From Pseudomonadota bacterium (GTDB taxonomy: Bacteria; Pseudomonadota; Gammaproteobacteria; Burkholderiales; Casimicrobiaceae), in assembly GCA_029571495.1 (NCBI GenBank), contig JAKPSO010000482.1, positions 1-16,632 of the forward strand: a DNA stretch of 16,632 nucleotides, written 5' to 3'. Of this stretch, positions 1 to 7,724 are shown piece after piece. The position numbers were made by a program, and so were the translations under genes. Positions within the stretch are counted from its first letter, which is position 1, and each line of letters starts with the position of its first letter. The notes below the pieces were generated by a model, which worked only from the letters and a program-made list of their open reading frames with translations, was not told the DNA's origin and did no database searches.

Positions 1-117
1 ATGTATCAACAAGCGGTCGTGTCACGCATCATGCCGCTCAACAACGCAACACAAATCACCGACGCAGAGCGCGCGAAAATTGGTGCGTGGTTTACGAATG
101 GGGCGAAGGTAGAGTAG
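1..117 (+). CDS. puuD: C-terminal end of a PuuD-like urate hydroxylase (partial)
   Basis: The reading frame is open from the first base and ends at TAG 115-117, leaving 38 residues of a gene that starts outside the window. The ATG at base 1 is probably internal. The visible residues, including MPLNNATQITDAER and then an IGAWF-type end, match the tail of the cytochrome-c-like domain that closes PuuD-type membrane urate hydroxylases. In those proteins the methionine of the MPLxNAT motif is a likely heme ligand. Known family role: oxidation of urate to 5-hydroxyisourate, with electrons passed to the respiratory chain. It converges on the serine hydrolase gene with only 12 bases between the stop codons. 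The identification rests on a short tail; another c-type cytochrome domain protein is the main alternative. Confidence 0.6.
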   Translation: MYQQAVVSRIMPLNNATQITDAERAKIGAWFTNGAKVE

Positions 118-129
118 TTCGCGTCAGAT

Positions 130-1419
130 TCACCAAGTTCCGCCGTAGTGACGAACGAGGCCGCGCCACAGCGCGTCGGCCTCGCGCGCCATGCTGGTTT
201 GACCGGACTTGGCGGTTGCGTTGACGGCGGTGTGCACCATCACGAGTTTGAGTGCCGGGTCGACGAAGATCATTTGCCCAAACACGCCAAGCAATGCGAA
301 GCGTCGAGACGAGCCGGGAAATATCCAAAACTTGTAGCCGTAGCCGTAATACGGCGTGGCCTTGCCGGGACGAAACGCCTCCGCGACGCGCTTGGTGTCC
401 GTCGCATCCAACAGAAATTCGCGCGGAATGATTTGCTTTTTGTCGTCTGCGCGCATGCCATCGTTCGCGAGCAACACGCCGAGTCTTCCGTAATCACGCA
501 GCGTCGCACTGAAACTTCCGGCGGCGCGCTCAAGCCCCGTGCGATCCGCGCGCCACAACGCTGATGTTTCCGCGCCCATCGGCTGCCACAGCCGCGGCGT
601 CAAATAGTCACTCAGCGACATGCCGGTTGCGCCGCGCAGCACAACGCCCAGCATGTCGGTTTCGGCGCTAGCGTATGAAAAGCGTGTGCCTTGCGGCGCC
701 TCGCGCTCGGTGATCACCTTTGCAGCGGCTTCGATGCCGCCGCGCGTGGCGGCGATGTTGAATCGCGCAAGATCATCTTTGCCGTCGTATACCTCGGTGA
801 ACTTCGCACCGCTGGCCATGCGCAGTAAATTGCGAATCGTCGTTTCGCCGTAGAGAGTGCCCGCAAGCTTGGGGGCGTACACATCGGCCCGATCATCGAG
901 GGACTTGATCTTGCCTTCTTCCAGCGCGAATCCGACAGCGATTGCTGTGATCGACTTCGCCATCGAGTTCGAGAGAAAGCGATGCTGTGGACCACGGTCG
1001 TATTGATAACGTTCGACTTCGATCTTGCCGTCGCGAATGATGAGAAGACCCATCACGCGCTGCCGATTGAGGTAGTCATCAATCGTAAGATTGCGCTCAG
1101 CGCCGATGTTCCAGCGAATCGAAGGCTCGTCGCCGGAGCGCGGCAGAGGCATCGGCGCGTCGTTCGCCGCCATCACATTGGCCTTGCCACCAAACAAACC
1201 CGGAATCTCGCCATGCGCAGTGAACGAGCCCACACGAACGGACTCGTCGGTGAACCACGTCGCCGCAGTTCCAACCGGATAGCCGCGGGCTTTGCCGAGC
1301 TTGTCTTCGTCGGGTGCGGCCGTTACTACCGTCGCGCTGAAGGTCGCGATGAAACCAACAATGACGGGCCAGGTGCAAGCGAGTGGCTTCCGTCGAGTGA
1401 TGCGTTGAAGTGTTTTCAT
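130..1419 (-). CDS. Exported serine hydrolase, class C beta-lactamase / 6-aminohexanoate-dimer hydrolase (NylB) type
   Basis: This 429-residue protein has an N-terminal signal sequence, with a basic start, a hydrophobic stretch at about residues 17-33 and likely cleavage near TAA/P, so it should be periplasmic. The catalytic set of the penicillin-binding/beta-lactamase fold is visible: SMAK (SxxK) at 152-155 with Ser152 as nucleophile, and FSYAS at 247-251, where Tyr249 is the expected catalytic tyrosine. A GVFGQ segment at 378-382 replaces the KTG triad of true beta-lactamases. The YAS and GxxGQ variants are those of esterase and NylB-like members, which cleave esters or small amides rather than act as resistance enzymes. 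The substrate cannot be read from sequence. Upstream of the ATG I see no strong Shine-Dalgarno sequence. The gene is divergent from the hydrolase at 1494 across 74 bases. Confidence 0.85.
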   Translation of the reverse strand: MKTLQRITRRKPLACTWPVIVGFIATFSATVVTAAPDEDKLGKARGYPVGTAATWFTDESVRVGSFTAHGEIPGLFGGKANVMAANDAPMPLPRSGDEPSIRWNIGAERNLTIDDYLNRQRVMGLLIIRDGKIEVERYQYDRGPQHRFLSNSMAKSITAIAVGFALEEGKIKSLDDRADVYAPKLAGTLYGETTIRNLLRMASGAKFTEVYDGKDDLARFNIAATRGGIEAAAKVITEREAPQGTRFSYASAETDMLGVVLRGATGMSLSDYLTPRLWQPMGAETSALWRADRTGLERAAGSFSATLRDYGRLGVLLANDGMRADDKKQIIPREFLLDATDTKRVAEAFRPGKATPYYGYGYKFWIFPGSSRRFALLGVFGQMIFVDPALKLVMVHTAVNATAKSGQTSMAREADALWRGLVRHYGGTW

Positions 1420-1480
1420 GGGTCTATTTTGAACTCTTGCCAGCGTAGGCGTAAGGGCACTCGTAAACTATTCGAACACC

Positions 1481-1487
1481 AAGGAGG
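1481..1487 (+). promoter_or_regulatory. Strong ribosome-binding site for the GTG start at 1494
   Basis: AAGGAGG lies six bases upstream of GTG 1494. This perfect anti-16S match fixes a GTG as the start of the following gene. The 74-base divergent region around it contains no convincing sigma-70 promoter pair by eye. Confidence 0.85.
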
Positions 1488-1493
1488 CCTATC

Positions 1494-3620
1494 GTGCAGC
1501 AGAAAAAGAACTTATCTGTCGTTGCAGTGAGCGCGGCAGCGGTCGCGTTCGCAGTGTCGCTGCTTCTCGCGACGGCAACGGATGCGCGCGTCACAAAAAT
1601 CGTGATCGAGTCGACGCTTGATCCAGACGCTACTCTCGCCGCCACCGGTCCTGCAGGCGCGATCAAACGCATCAGCGGTCGGGCGTACGGCGAGCTTGAC
1701 CCCGCCCATCCGGGCAACGCGATCATCCAAGACATTTCGCTCGCGCCGCGAAACGCATCAGGCAAGGTGGAATACGTCTCGACCTTTCAGTTGGTGATGC
1801 CGTCTGACCCATCGAAGATGAGCGGCCTCATGTGGCACGATGTGCCCAATCGCGGTGGTCGCATCACCATCGTTCCGGCGGAGCGCAACGCGGGCGACGT
1901 GGGCCTGAGCAGCGGTTGGCAAGGCGAAAACGTGGGCAACACGGCGTACACCAAACCCGACGCTGAATTTGTGATTGTGCCGGTCGCGAAGAACGTCGAC
2001 GGCTCGCCGATTCGCGGTGAAGTCCTCGGTCGCATCGTCAATCGTAGCGGCGCAAACTCGCAACCGCTCATGGTGCAAGTCAATCCGCTGCCTTACAAAC
2101 CGTTCGATCTTGACACGAAAAAAGCATCGCTGACTGTCATCAAACACGAGACCGTCGACGGCAAAGTCACTATCGATTCAGTAATGCCATCAAGTGATTG
2201 GGCATGGGCGAAATGCGACGCGGCGAATCCGTTTCCTGGCACGCCGGACGCCACGCAAATTTGCTTAAAGAACGGCTTCAATCCGAAGTTGCTGTACCAA
2301 GTGGTTTTCACGGCGCAAGACCCGCCGGTGCTCGGCATTGGTTTTGCAGCGTTTCGTGATGTCGCGTCGTTCTTTCGCAACGAAACGAAAGATGATTTCG
2401 GCACCGCGAATCCGCTCGCCGGAAAAATCACGCACGTGATCAGTCGCGGCAATTCGCAGTCGGGCAACTACCTGCGCGGCTTCATTCATCTGGGTTTCAA
2501 TCAAGACGAAGCGGGTCGCCAAGTGCACGACGGTGCGTGGCCGATCATCGCGGGTCGGCGCATCGCGCTGAATTTCCGCTGGGCTCAGCCGGACGGTGTG
2601 TTGGAGCTTTATCAAGCGGGCAGCGAAGGGCCGCAGTGGTGGGTGCCTTGGCCGGACACCGTGCGCGGACTTCCAGAGCGCGGCATATTGGATCGGTGCA
2701 CCGCAAGCAAAACCTGCCCGAGAATCATCGAGCATTTCGGCTCGGCGGAAGTGTGGGCCTTAAAGCTCACGCCTGAGTGGGTGGGCACCGATGGCAAGGC
2801 GGATATTCCGTTGCCCGAGAACGTGCGTCGTTACTACATCGCGAGCAGCAATCACGGTGGCTACATCGTGCCCACACCCAACACGATGTTTAACGCGAGT
2901 CTTGCGGGCAACACACTGCCCGCACCCAACTGCCCTGGCAACAATTTCGGCTCAGCGGTGCTCGCGCCCAACGTGATGCCGCACATCCACACCGTGAACG
3001 CGCTGCGCCAACATTTCCGCAATTGGGTCATGAAGGGCGTCGCGCCACCGGCAAGCGTATGGCCGCGCCTGAAGAACGGCGACCTCGTCGACGCAACGAA
3101 AGCGGCGATGGGCTTCCCGACTATTCCAGGCATTCCGGCAACGCTGCCGTCGAACTTCATCATGCCCACGTTCGACTACGACTGGGGCCCGGATTTCAAC
3201 GCCAACGACGGCGCCGGCGTGCCCACAAAAATACCGCCGCCGATCAAGCAAGTCATCAACATGAAAGTGCCGCGCGTGAACGCCGATGGCAACGAACTGG
3301 GCGGCGTGCCGGTGGTGCTGCAAGACGCGCCGCTCGGAACCTACCTCGGTTGGAACATCACCGCCGGCGGCGCTCGGCCGTTCCACGAAGGACAGATTTG
3401 CAACTACGTGGGCGGCATGGTGCCGTTTGCGAAAACGAAGGCCGATCGCGCCGCGACGAACGACACGCGTCTATCGCTCGAAGAGCGCTACACCGATCAC
3501 GCGGGCTACGTGGCTGCCGTACGCAAAGCCGCGGCCAACGCCGTCGCGCAGGGCTTCCTGTTGCAGGCGGACGCGGACGCGCTCATTGCGCAAGCAGACG
3601 CGAGCAACGTGCTGCGCTAG
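1494..3620 (+). CDS. Large exported alpha/beta-hydrolase (Abhydrolase_10-type)
   Basis: This 708-residue protein has a signal peptide (basic MQQKK, then a hydrophobic Ala/Val/Leu stretch to about residue 27). It resembles the large secreted alpha/beta-hydrolase-domain family PF20091. Support includes the nucleophile-elbow-like SQSG at 321-324, Ser323 being the probable nucleophile. It also has family-typical C-terminal segments: VPRVNADGNELGGV at 592-605, a TYLGWN patch at 616-621, and ERYTDHAGYVAAV at 664-676, where His669 is a candidate catalytic histidine. Six cysteines downstream of residue 240 (241, 257, 402, 408, 480, 636) suggest disulfides in a periplasmic protein. The likely activity is hydrolysis of an ester or related bond of unknown substrate. 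The start is GTG, set by a perfect upstream ribosome-binding site. A hairpin overlapping the stop codon may terminate the transcript, so it looks monocistronic. Confidence 0.85.
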   Translation: MQQKKNLSVVAVSAAAVAFAVSLLLATATDARVTKIVIESTLDPDATLAATGPAGAIKRISGRAYGELDPAHPGNAIIQDISLAPRNASGKVEYVSTFQLVMPSDPSKMSGLMWHDVPNRGGRITIVPAERNAGDVGLSSGWQGENVGNTAYTKPDAEFVIVPVAKNVDGSPIRGEVLGRIVNRSGANSQPLMVQVNPLPYKPFDLDTKKASLTVIKHETVDGKVTIDSVMPSSDWAWAKCDAANPFPGTPDATQICLKNGFNPKLLYQVVFTAQDPPVLGIGFAAFRDVASFFRNETKDDFGTANPLAGKITHVISRGNSQSGNYLRGFIHLGFNQDEAGRQVHDGAWPIIAGRRIALNFRWAQPDGVLELYQAGSEGPQWWVPWPDTVRGLPERGILDRCTASKTCPRIIEHFGSAEVWALKLTPEWVGTDGKADIPLPENVRRYYIASSNHGGYIVPTPNTMFNASLAGNTLPAPNCPGNNFGSAVLAPNVMPHIHTVNALRQHFRNWVMKGVAPPASVWPRLKNGDLVDATKAAMGFPTIPGIPATLPSNFIMPTFDYDWGPDFNANDGAGVPTKIPPPIKQVINMKVPRVNADGNELGGVPVVLQDAPLGTYLGWNITAGGARPFHEGQICNYVGGMVPFAKTKADRAATNDTRLSLEERYTDHAGYVAAVRKAAANAVAQGFLLQADADALIAQADASNVLR

Positions 3621-3639
3621 CGCCGAAGCGGGCGCTTTT
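3619..3639 (+). terminator. Candidate rho-independent terminator after the alpha/beta-hydrolase
   Basis: AGCGCC (3619-3624) pairs with GGCGCT (3631-3636) across a six-base loop, followed directly by a short T run (3636-3639). The stem begins inside the stop codon of the preceding gene. The stem is only six base pairs and the T tract is four long, so the terminator would be modest. Confidence 0.5.
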
Positions 3640-3763
3640 AGCTCAATCGCTGGCGCAGGCGGGCGCCATGAAACGTCTTTACAGGTGACAGTCCAGAAAC
3701 TGCTCGCATGCGCGTTGCGATACGTCGCGCGCTCCTGCACCTACTACCTGAAAAGAGGGCTTT

Positions 3764-4060
3764 GTGAAACGTGCTTCCGTCACTCTTGTAGTCCGCCTGA
3801 TTGTGCTTTGCATGGGCTGGTTCGTTCTCGCTCAAACGTCTTCCGCGCAGAGCGCTCCGGGGTTGTCCCCAGCCGCCGTCGAGGAGATCCTTACCCAGAG
3901 TCTGGCCCAAAAGAAGGGCATGTCAATCTACGTAGGCGGCCAAACCATCGCTGGCGTGTTCGTCAAGCGAATTGACGCCAACACCATCGAAGTGCGCAAC
4001 CAGACGTACGGCCGAGTTCTTATTCGCATCGACCGCATTGACGCAATCGCCCTTTCGTAA
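3764..4060 (+). CDS. Small exported protein with an Sm/Hfq-like strand pattern
   Basis: This 98-residue protein starts at GTG 3764 with a purine-rich AGAGGG about five bases upstream. Residues 1-30 form a clear signal peptide (basic start, hydrophobic VVRLIVLCMGWFVLA, then SSAQS), so the mature protein of about 68 residues should be periplasmic. The mature part has a short alpha-helical stretch (about 35-50) and then alternating strands. These include a GGQTIAGVFVKRID segment at 58-71, a TIEV strand and a final VLIRIDRIDAIAL strand. The spacing of glycine and hydrophobic positions recalls the five-strand Sm/SH3-like small barrel, as in Hfq, but export would be unusual for such a fold. I do not recognise the family. 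It is followed 29 bases later by a second exported protein, so the two are likely one operon. Confidence 0.7.
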   Translation: MKRASVTLVVRLIVLCMGWFVLAQTSSAQSAPGLSPAAVEEILTQSLAQKKGMSIYVGGQTIAGVFVKRIDANTIEVRNQTYGRVLIRIDRIDAIALS

Positions 4061-4075
4061 ATTTGATCGTCTCTC

Positions 4076-4082
4076 AAAGGAG
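4076..4082 (+). promoter_or_regulatory. Ribosome-binding site selecting the ATG at 4090
   Basis: AAAGGAG lies seven bases before ATG 4090. The same frame extends nine codons further to a TTG at 4063, but that position has no ribosome-binding site and would bury the signal peptide start, so 4090 is preferred. Confidence 0.8.
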
Positions 4083-4089
4083 CAAAAAC

Positions 4090-4551
4090 ATGAGTAAGCA
4101 CATGGGTGCACTTCGCGGCATTGTCATCGCCACACTGGCGGCCACCGCGAGCATCGCCTTCGCCGCCACACCCGCGCAGGAAAAGGCATTCGTCGACAAC
4201 TATCGAAAGGCGTTTGAGACGAAAGACGCCAAGGCGTTACAAGCGTTCCTCTACACCAAGGGCGCCGACCCGAGAGCGCTTGAGTTTTACAAGATGATGC
4301 TTGTGCCTGACGCTGATGACAAGCTCACTTCTATAACGCTCGTTGACCTGACTGCTGAGGACGTCAAGAAGCTCGCTGAGGGCAAGACGCCCGAAGGGAA
4401 GCCGATGAAAATGAACTTGAAACCAATCAAGAAGCTCATCATCAAGACCAACTCCAAAACGGCCAACGGTAGTTCATCGGGTAGCAGTGAGTCGTTCATC
4501 GCCGAAAGCGACGGCAAATTGGTGATGCCGGTCCCAGCGCTCGAAAAATAG
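4090..4551 (+). CDS. Small exported protein of unknown function
   Basis: This 153-residue protein has a signal peptide at about residues 1-26 (MSKHMGALRG, a hydrophobic IVIATLAATASIAFA core, cleavage at AFA/ATP). The mature part opens with an amphipathic helix (EKAFVDNYRKAFETKD) reminiscent of the first helix of NTF2/SnoaL-like proteins. A predicted helical, lysine-rich middle follows (DVKKLAEGKTPEGKP), then a Ser/Gly/Asn-rich low-complexity stretch at about 127-138 and a short hydrophobic end (LVMPVPALEK). Cysteine is absent. I cannot name a family; the NTF2-like resemblance is only in the first 40 residues. It lies 29 bases downstream of the other small exported protein, has its own strong ribosome-binding site, and is probably co-transcribed with it. 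Confidence 0.75.
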   Translation: MSKHMGALRGIVIATLAATASIAFAATPAQEKAFVDNYRKAFETKDAKALQAFLYTKGADPRALEFYKMMLVPDADDKLTSITLVDLTAEDVKKLAEGKTPEGKPMKMNLKPIKKLIIKTNSKTANGSSSGSSESFIAESDGKLVMPVPALEK

Positions 4552-4562
4552 GCGTCGCGTGG

Positions 4563-4604
4563 TTCGCCGCCGCTTGCGGCATCGGGCCGCTGGCGAATTG
4601 TTTT
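4563..4604 (+). terminator. Possible terminator hairpin after the small exported protein pair
   Basis: TTCGCC (4563-4568) can pair with GGCGAA (4592-4597), and an inner GCCGC/GCGGC hairpin lies between them (4569-4580). TTGTTTT follows at 4598-4604. The structure is imperfect and was found by eye. The rest of the 4552-4791 gap between the two convergent genes shows no further gene. Confidence 0.35.
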
Positions 4605-4791
4605 GATATCAAAGCCCTGAGGATGCGCAGGGTGGTCGGTGAGAGCTTGAAGCCTCGTCGGTAGCTGTGATGGCACCAAGATCTGCGCTGCGACGCTATT
4701 CGCGCGCAGAGCAAGTACGACCACGCATTGCCGTCTTGTCACGCCCGCGCGATGCACTGATCGGGGCGCGTCACGAACTCATGTGTTGCGT

Positions 4792-5208
4792 TTATTTCGA
4801 CCGAACGCAGATCGCACCACCGTCCCAGCGGATGAAGTTCCATTCCATGTCGGGGCGGAGGTTGAAGTTCTGCACGGCGTCTTTATAGCGATAGAACGTG
4901 CCATCGAGACCCATACCAACGTAGCCGCGCTTGCCGTAGAGCCAGTCAGTCGCCGACAGCGTGTCCGTATCAAAGATGCGGCCACCTGAGCGCTTGCCGT
5001 TTTCATCGACGAGGATCAAGCTCGCGCCCGCCTGATCGATCGTGATCTTCCAATTGCCGGGTGTCACGGGGGGAATCACGCGAACCTTACCAAAGTTGCA
5101 GGTCCAGTCGCCGCCAACGAACAACGCGTCGGCATGCGCGGCACCCACCGTGTTGACCGCGAATGCGAGCGAGCAGACCGTATAGAAGAATTTCCTGGTG
5201 AACAACAT
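4792..5208 (-). CDS. Small exported protein, probable beta-barrel, unknown function
   Basis: This 138-residue protein starts at ATG 5208 with AAGGAG (5216-5221 on the minus strand) seven bases upstream, a strong start. Residues 1-27 form a signal peptide (MLFTRKFF, hydrophobic core, AHA/DAL cleavage). The mature part is beta-rich: GGDWTCNFGKVRV, an ITIDQAGASLILVDENG hairpin, then GYVGMGLDGTFYRY, ending near GGAICVRSK. The two mature cysteines, Cys37 and Cys134, lie near the two ends and could form a closing disulfide. The alternation of short strands and glycines resembles small lipocalin-like or META-like domains, but I do not recognise a family. The promoter should lie in the 167 bases between this gene and the upstream cytochrome gene. 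Confidence 0.75.
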   Translation of the reverse strand: MLFTRKFFYTVCSLAFAVNTVGAAHADALFVGGDWTCNFGKVRVIPPVTPGNWKITIDQAGASLILVDENGKRSGGRIFDTDTLSATDWLYGKRGYVGMGLDGTFYRYKDAVQNFNLRPDMEWNFIRWDGGAICVRSK

Positions 5209-5375
5209 GAATGAGCTCCTTGTATTCGACCCAGAGGAGTGCGCGAAACGCGACTCGATTTCATTCTAGGAACGGCGCCCATCGCCGCCTTGACGCGGCT
5301 CAACATTCAAGGCGTTGTGGACTCGCGCGGCCGCAAGCGATCTGCCTCTTGCACCGTTCTTGGGGTTCGCACGAT

Positions 5376-6275
5376 TTAACGTCGTGATGGCGTTGGCGTC
5401 GGCAGGTTTTTTAGATGAAGATAGAGTGCACGCACGTCAGTTTCGCTAAATTTTGCGAGCGACTCAAAGGACATGACTGCGACTTTGCTGCCATCTGGTC
5501 GAGTGCCTGTTTTGAATAGTCGCATTAGCGCTTCGGCGTCGGGGTAGCGGACCATGACACTCCCCTCGCCGGGTGCCAGTCGCGCGGCCGGTGGCCAGTC
5601 CGGAGGGCCACTCCGTATTCGCCCGCCGGCCAAGTCCGTGCCATGGCAGCCCACGCACATTGACGCTACGTAGGCACCATACTCTGCGGTGATGCCTTCG
5701 GGCACAGTCCGTGCGGGCGGGAGCGAATGATCAATCCGGCTCGCAGCGTCGGGAAACAGGCCAAATCCGTACGCCACATTGGCAATCCACGGCAATTCGA
5801 TGATTGCGCTTCCTCCATTCGCTGGCGGGAGATTGCGCATATACGCCACCAACGCGGCCACATCGTCATCGGTGAAGCGATTGAAGTCTTCGCTGGGCAT
5901 TACCCGCAACGGCCGCCCGTTAGGCGCGACTCCGTGGCGAATGCTGCGTACCCAGTCACGCTCCGTGTACGCGGCGACCACCCCGGTGGGCGTCAAATTC
6001 GGGCCGGCCAATCGTATGCCGCGGCTGTTGTTTTCGAATACTCGACCAGCACCGTCAACCCCATGGCAATTGGCGCAGCCACGCGTCTCGAATAAGTAAC
6101 GTCCGCGCGAAACTGCTCCGGGATCGACGCTGTAAGGGACAGCGGCGACCGAGACCTCAATCACGCGTTGGCGTTTGCGTTCCGCCAACTGCAGGCCGAC
6201 AAGCGCAACGATGCATAACGTCACCACTAGAGCGACGAGCGAAACGAGGGTCCATTTCAGAATTCGTAGGAACAT
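5376..6275 (-). CDS. Membrane-anchored diheme c-type cytochrome
   Basis: This is a 299-residue protein with an N-terminal membrane anchor or uncleaved signal at about residues 8-30. It has two cytochrome c domains, with heme-binding CANCH at 67-71 and CVGCH at 207-211. Candidate axial methionines are Met126 (in RVMPSEDF) and Met268 (in AVMSFES). Each is followed by the usual short helix ending in an aliphatic motif (ALVAYMRNLP at 141-150, ALYLHLKNLP at 283-292). It should carry electrons on the periplasmic face of the inner membrane, as in the cytochrome subunits of membrane dehydrogenases. No dehydrogenase partner is adjacent. The frame is open for 132 codons further upstream, but that stretch overlaps the MAPEG gene antisense to its sense frame and has no hydrophobic or domain character. 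ATG 6275 has GGAG eight bases before it. It lies 26 bases after the MAPEG gene. Confidence 0.88.
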   Translation of the reverse strand: MFLRILKWTLVSLVALVVTLCIVALVGLQLAERKRQRVIEVSVAAVPYSVDPGAVSRGRYLFETRGCANCHGVDGAGRVFENNSRGIRLAGPNLTPTGVVAAYTERDWVRSIRHGVAPNGRPLRVMPSEDFNRFTDDDVAALVAYMRNLPPANGGSAIIELPWIANVAYGFGLFPDAASRIDHSLPPARTVPEGITAEYGAYVASMCVGCHGTDLAGGRIRSGPPDWPPAARLAPGEGSVMVRYPDAEALMRLFKTGTRPDGSKVAVMSFESLAKFSETDVRALYLHLKNLPTPTPSRR

Positions 6276-6283
6276 GGGATGCA

Positions 6284-6287
6284 CTCC
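6284..6287 (-). promoter_or_regulatory. Ribosome-binding site deciding the cytochrome start
   Basis: Read on the minus strand this is GGAG, eight bases upstream of ATG 6275. It supports the shorter start directly before the membrane anchor over the long in-frame upstream extension. Confidence 0.6.
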
Positions 6288-6301
6288 GTTCACGGTGCCC
6301 G

Positions 6302-6715
6302 TTAAGGCGTGAGAAGTAGGATTGTCCAAAACACCGCGATGGCGAGTTGCGCAAGAAACGCCGCGAATCGCAGGTTCACGGCGACGATGCTCGTGGACAC
6401 CAGATGCACGCTCGACTGAACAATTCGCGCGATGAGCAACCACGGCGCAAGGGCGTCGGTGACACCCGTGCGCTGCGTCAGAATCGCCACCACTAGCAGG
6501 CCCCCAAACACCGGTAACCCTTCGATGCAATTGGCGTGCGCGCGCGCGAGTCGTTGCATGAACGGCGATAGGCCGCGATTGTCTGGTGTAAAGGCGTTGG
6601 CGGCGACGTGGCCACGGGCGACAAGCCTGACCCGCAAACCTTCCATCAACACCAGCAAAACCAGTGTCCAAGCAATCAAACCGGTGAGCACAAAAACAGA
6701 CGGGCTCAGAGCCAT
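6302..6715 (-). CDS. MAPEG family integral membrane protein
   Basis: This 137-residue protein has about four hydrophobic segments (roughly 5-27, 64-82, 88-110 and 114-135). The central motif RAHANCIEGLPVF at 58-70 is the family signature in which an Arg-Ala-His-x-Asn stretch is followed by a Glu-x-x-Pro-Val-Phe turn. MAPEG members include microsomal glutathione transferases and leukotriene synthase components. Bacterial members of this size are usually uncharacterised, and glutathione or lipid-peroxide chemistry is only a family-level expectation. The start ATG 6715 has GGGAG (6722-6726) six bases upstream. It lies 48 bases after the AraC-type regulator and 26 bases before the cytochrome gene, which suggests a single transcript. 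Confidence 0.87.
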   Translation of the reverse strand: MALSPSVFVLTGLIAWTLVLLVLMEGLRVRLVARGHVAANAFTPDNRGLSPFMQRLARAHANCIEGLPVFGGLLVVAILTQRTGVTDALAPWLLIARIVQSSVHLVSTSIVAVNLRFAAFLAQLAIAVFWTILLLTP

Positions 6716-6763
6716 TTTTTACTCCCTAGGCGTTGGGTTGAGCGGGCAGACAGGCTGCAGTTG

Positions 6764-7717
6764 CTAGAGCGGCGCAACTGGAAGCCACAATTCACAATCA
6801 AACACGCCCGTCGCAGCGTCGTATCGAAAGGTGACGGGATAGTGTTCGAAGCAAGGGCGGGCGTCAGGCTGCAGGCCGCTGTTGGGCAGCCAATGCAAGA
6901 GCAACGCACGCCAGGCCGCGTTGATCTCGGGATTGGTTCCCAGAAACGGGAGCACCGCATAGCGTCCTCCGGCGAGTGTGGTCGTCAGGACAGCTTTTGA
7001 TGGCACGTAATCGACTGGAAGTTGCACGCACGCGTCGTATCGACACAACTCAGGCGCCACCAAATCGGGAGTGTCGTAGTGAACACCAAATCGCGGCGAG
7101 GACGTCAGTCCGAGTTGCACCAGCCATGGGTAAACCGTCCCGATCCAGAACCGTGTGATCGCTGAGTCGTACGGTCCCGTGTGCCGCAGATAGGCGACGG
7201 GAACATCGGGACGATCAACTAGTTTTACTTTCATGGCAGCGGCTAATGCAGTATCGACGGGTAGGAAAGCGCCAAAGTTGTGTGTTGCATTGTTCGCCAC
7301 TAGCGCGTTGTTCGCCTGACAAATCTTGCTATCTATTGAATCCAAATCACGCTTGCCGTTTGCGGCCAATCGATGCGTTACACGCCACTGACTTGGCGTG
7401 CAGGCGAAGTGCGAGCGGAACGCGCGCGCAAACGATTCGCCTGAGCCAAAGCCCACCGCGAGCGCCACGTCCAACACCGACGCGCGTGGTCGGTTCAGCA
7501 ACCAAAGCGCTGCGCGTTCAAGCCGACGTCGCCGCACAAAATCGCCCACACTCTCGCCTTTCCAAGCGGCAAAGAGGCGGTGAAAATGGAACGCTGAGAA
7601 ATGCGCGACTGCCGCCAAATCGGGCAGATTTAGCGGTGTGTCCAAATGGGCGTCGATGTACGCGAGCACCCTATTCAGGCGCGTCTCGTAAACCCGACGA
7701 CTGGATGCGGAATCCAT
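6764..7717 (-). CDS. AraC-family regulator with GyrI-like effector-binding domain
   Basis: This 317-residue protein has two helix-turn-helix motifs of the AraC/XylS type. The first is near 30-52 (LPDLAAVAHFSAFHFHRLFAAW) and the second near 80-102 (SVLDVALAVGFGSGESFARAF). The C-terminal half, about 162-317, is a GyrI-like/SOUL-type ligand-binding domain, with a typical KVKLVDRPDVPVAYLRHTGPY entry and a PCFEHYPVTF segment carrying a conserved acidic position. This order (HTH then GyrI-like) is that of SoxS/Rob-like and BmrR-related effector-binding regulators. I infer that it senses a lipophilic or cationic compound and activates the downstream MAPEG and cytochrome genes. The frame extends upstream to 7828, but GGAGG lies seven bases before ATG 7717 and the extra residues lack domain character. 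Confidence 0.9.
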   Translation of the reverse strand: MDSASSRRVYETRLNRVLAYIDAHLDTPLNLPDLAAVAHFSAFHFHRLFAAWKGESVGDFVRRRRLERAALWLLNRPRASVLDVALAVGFGSGESFARAFRSHFACTPSQWRVTHRLAANGKRDLDSIDSKICQANNALVANNATHNFGAFLPVDTALAAAMKVKLVDRPDVPVAYLRHTGPYDSAITRFWIGTVYPWLVQLGLTSSPRFGVHYDTPDLVAPELCRYDACVQLPVDYVPSKAVLTTTLAGGRYAVLPFLGTNPEINAAWRALLLHWLPNSGLQPDARPCFEHYPVTFRYDAATGVFDCELWLPVAPL

Positions 7718-7724
7718 GCGCTTC

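Noticed and set aside
982..1530. Plus-strand open frame across the start of the serine hydrolase
   Set aside because: It is antisense to a gene with a full catalytic motif set and has no independent support.
3023..3975. Open frames in the other plus-strand frames across the end of the alpha/beta-hydrolase gene
   Set aside because: Their translations are Arg-rich low-complexity sequence typical of shifted frames in GC-rich DNA, while the main frame carries family motifs to the stop.
6276..6671. Upstream in-frame extension of the diheme cytochrome
   Set aside because: It overlaps the MAPEG gene in another frame, has an Arg/His-rich translation, and the membrane anchor with ribosome-binding site begins at 6275.
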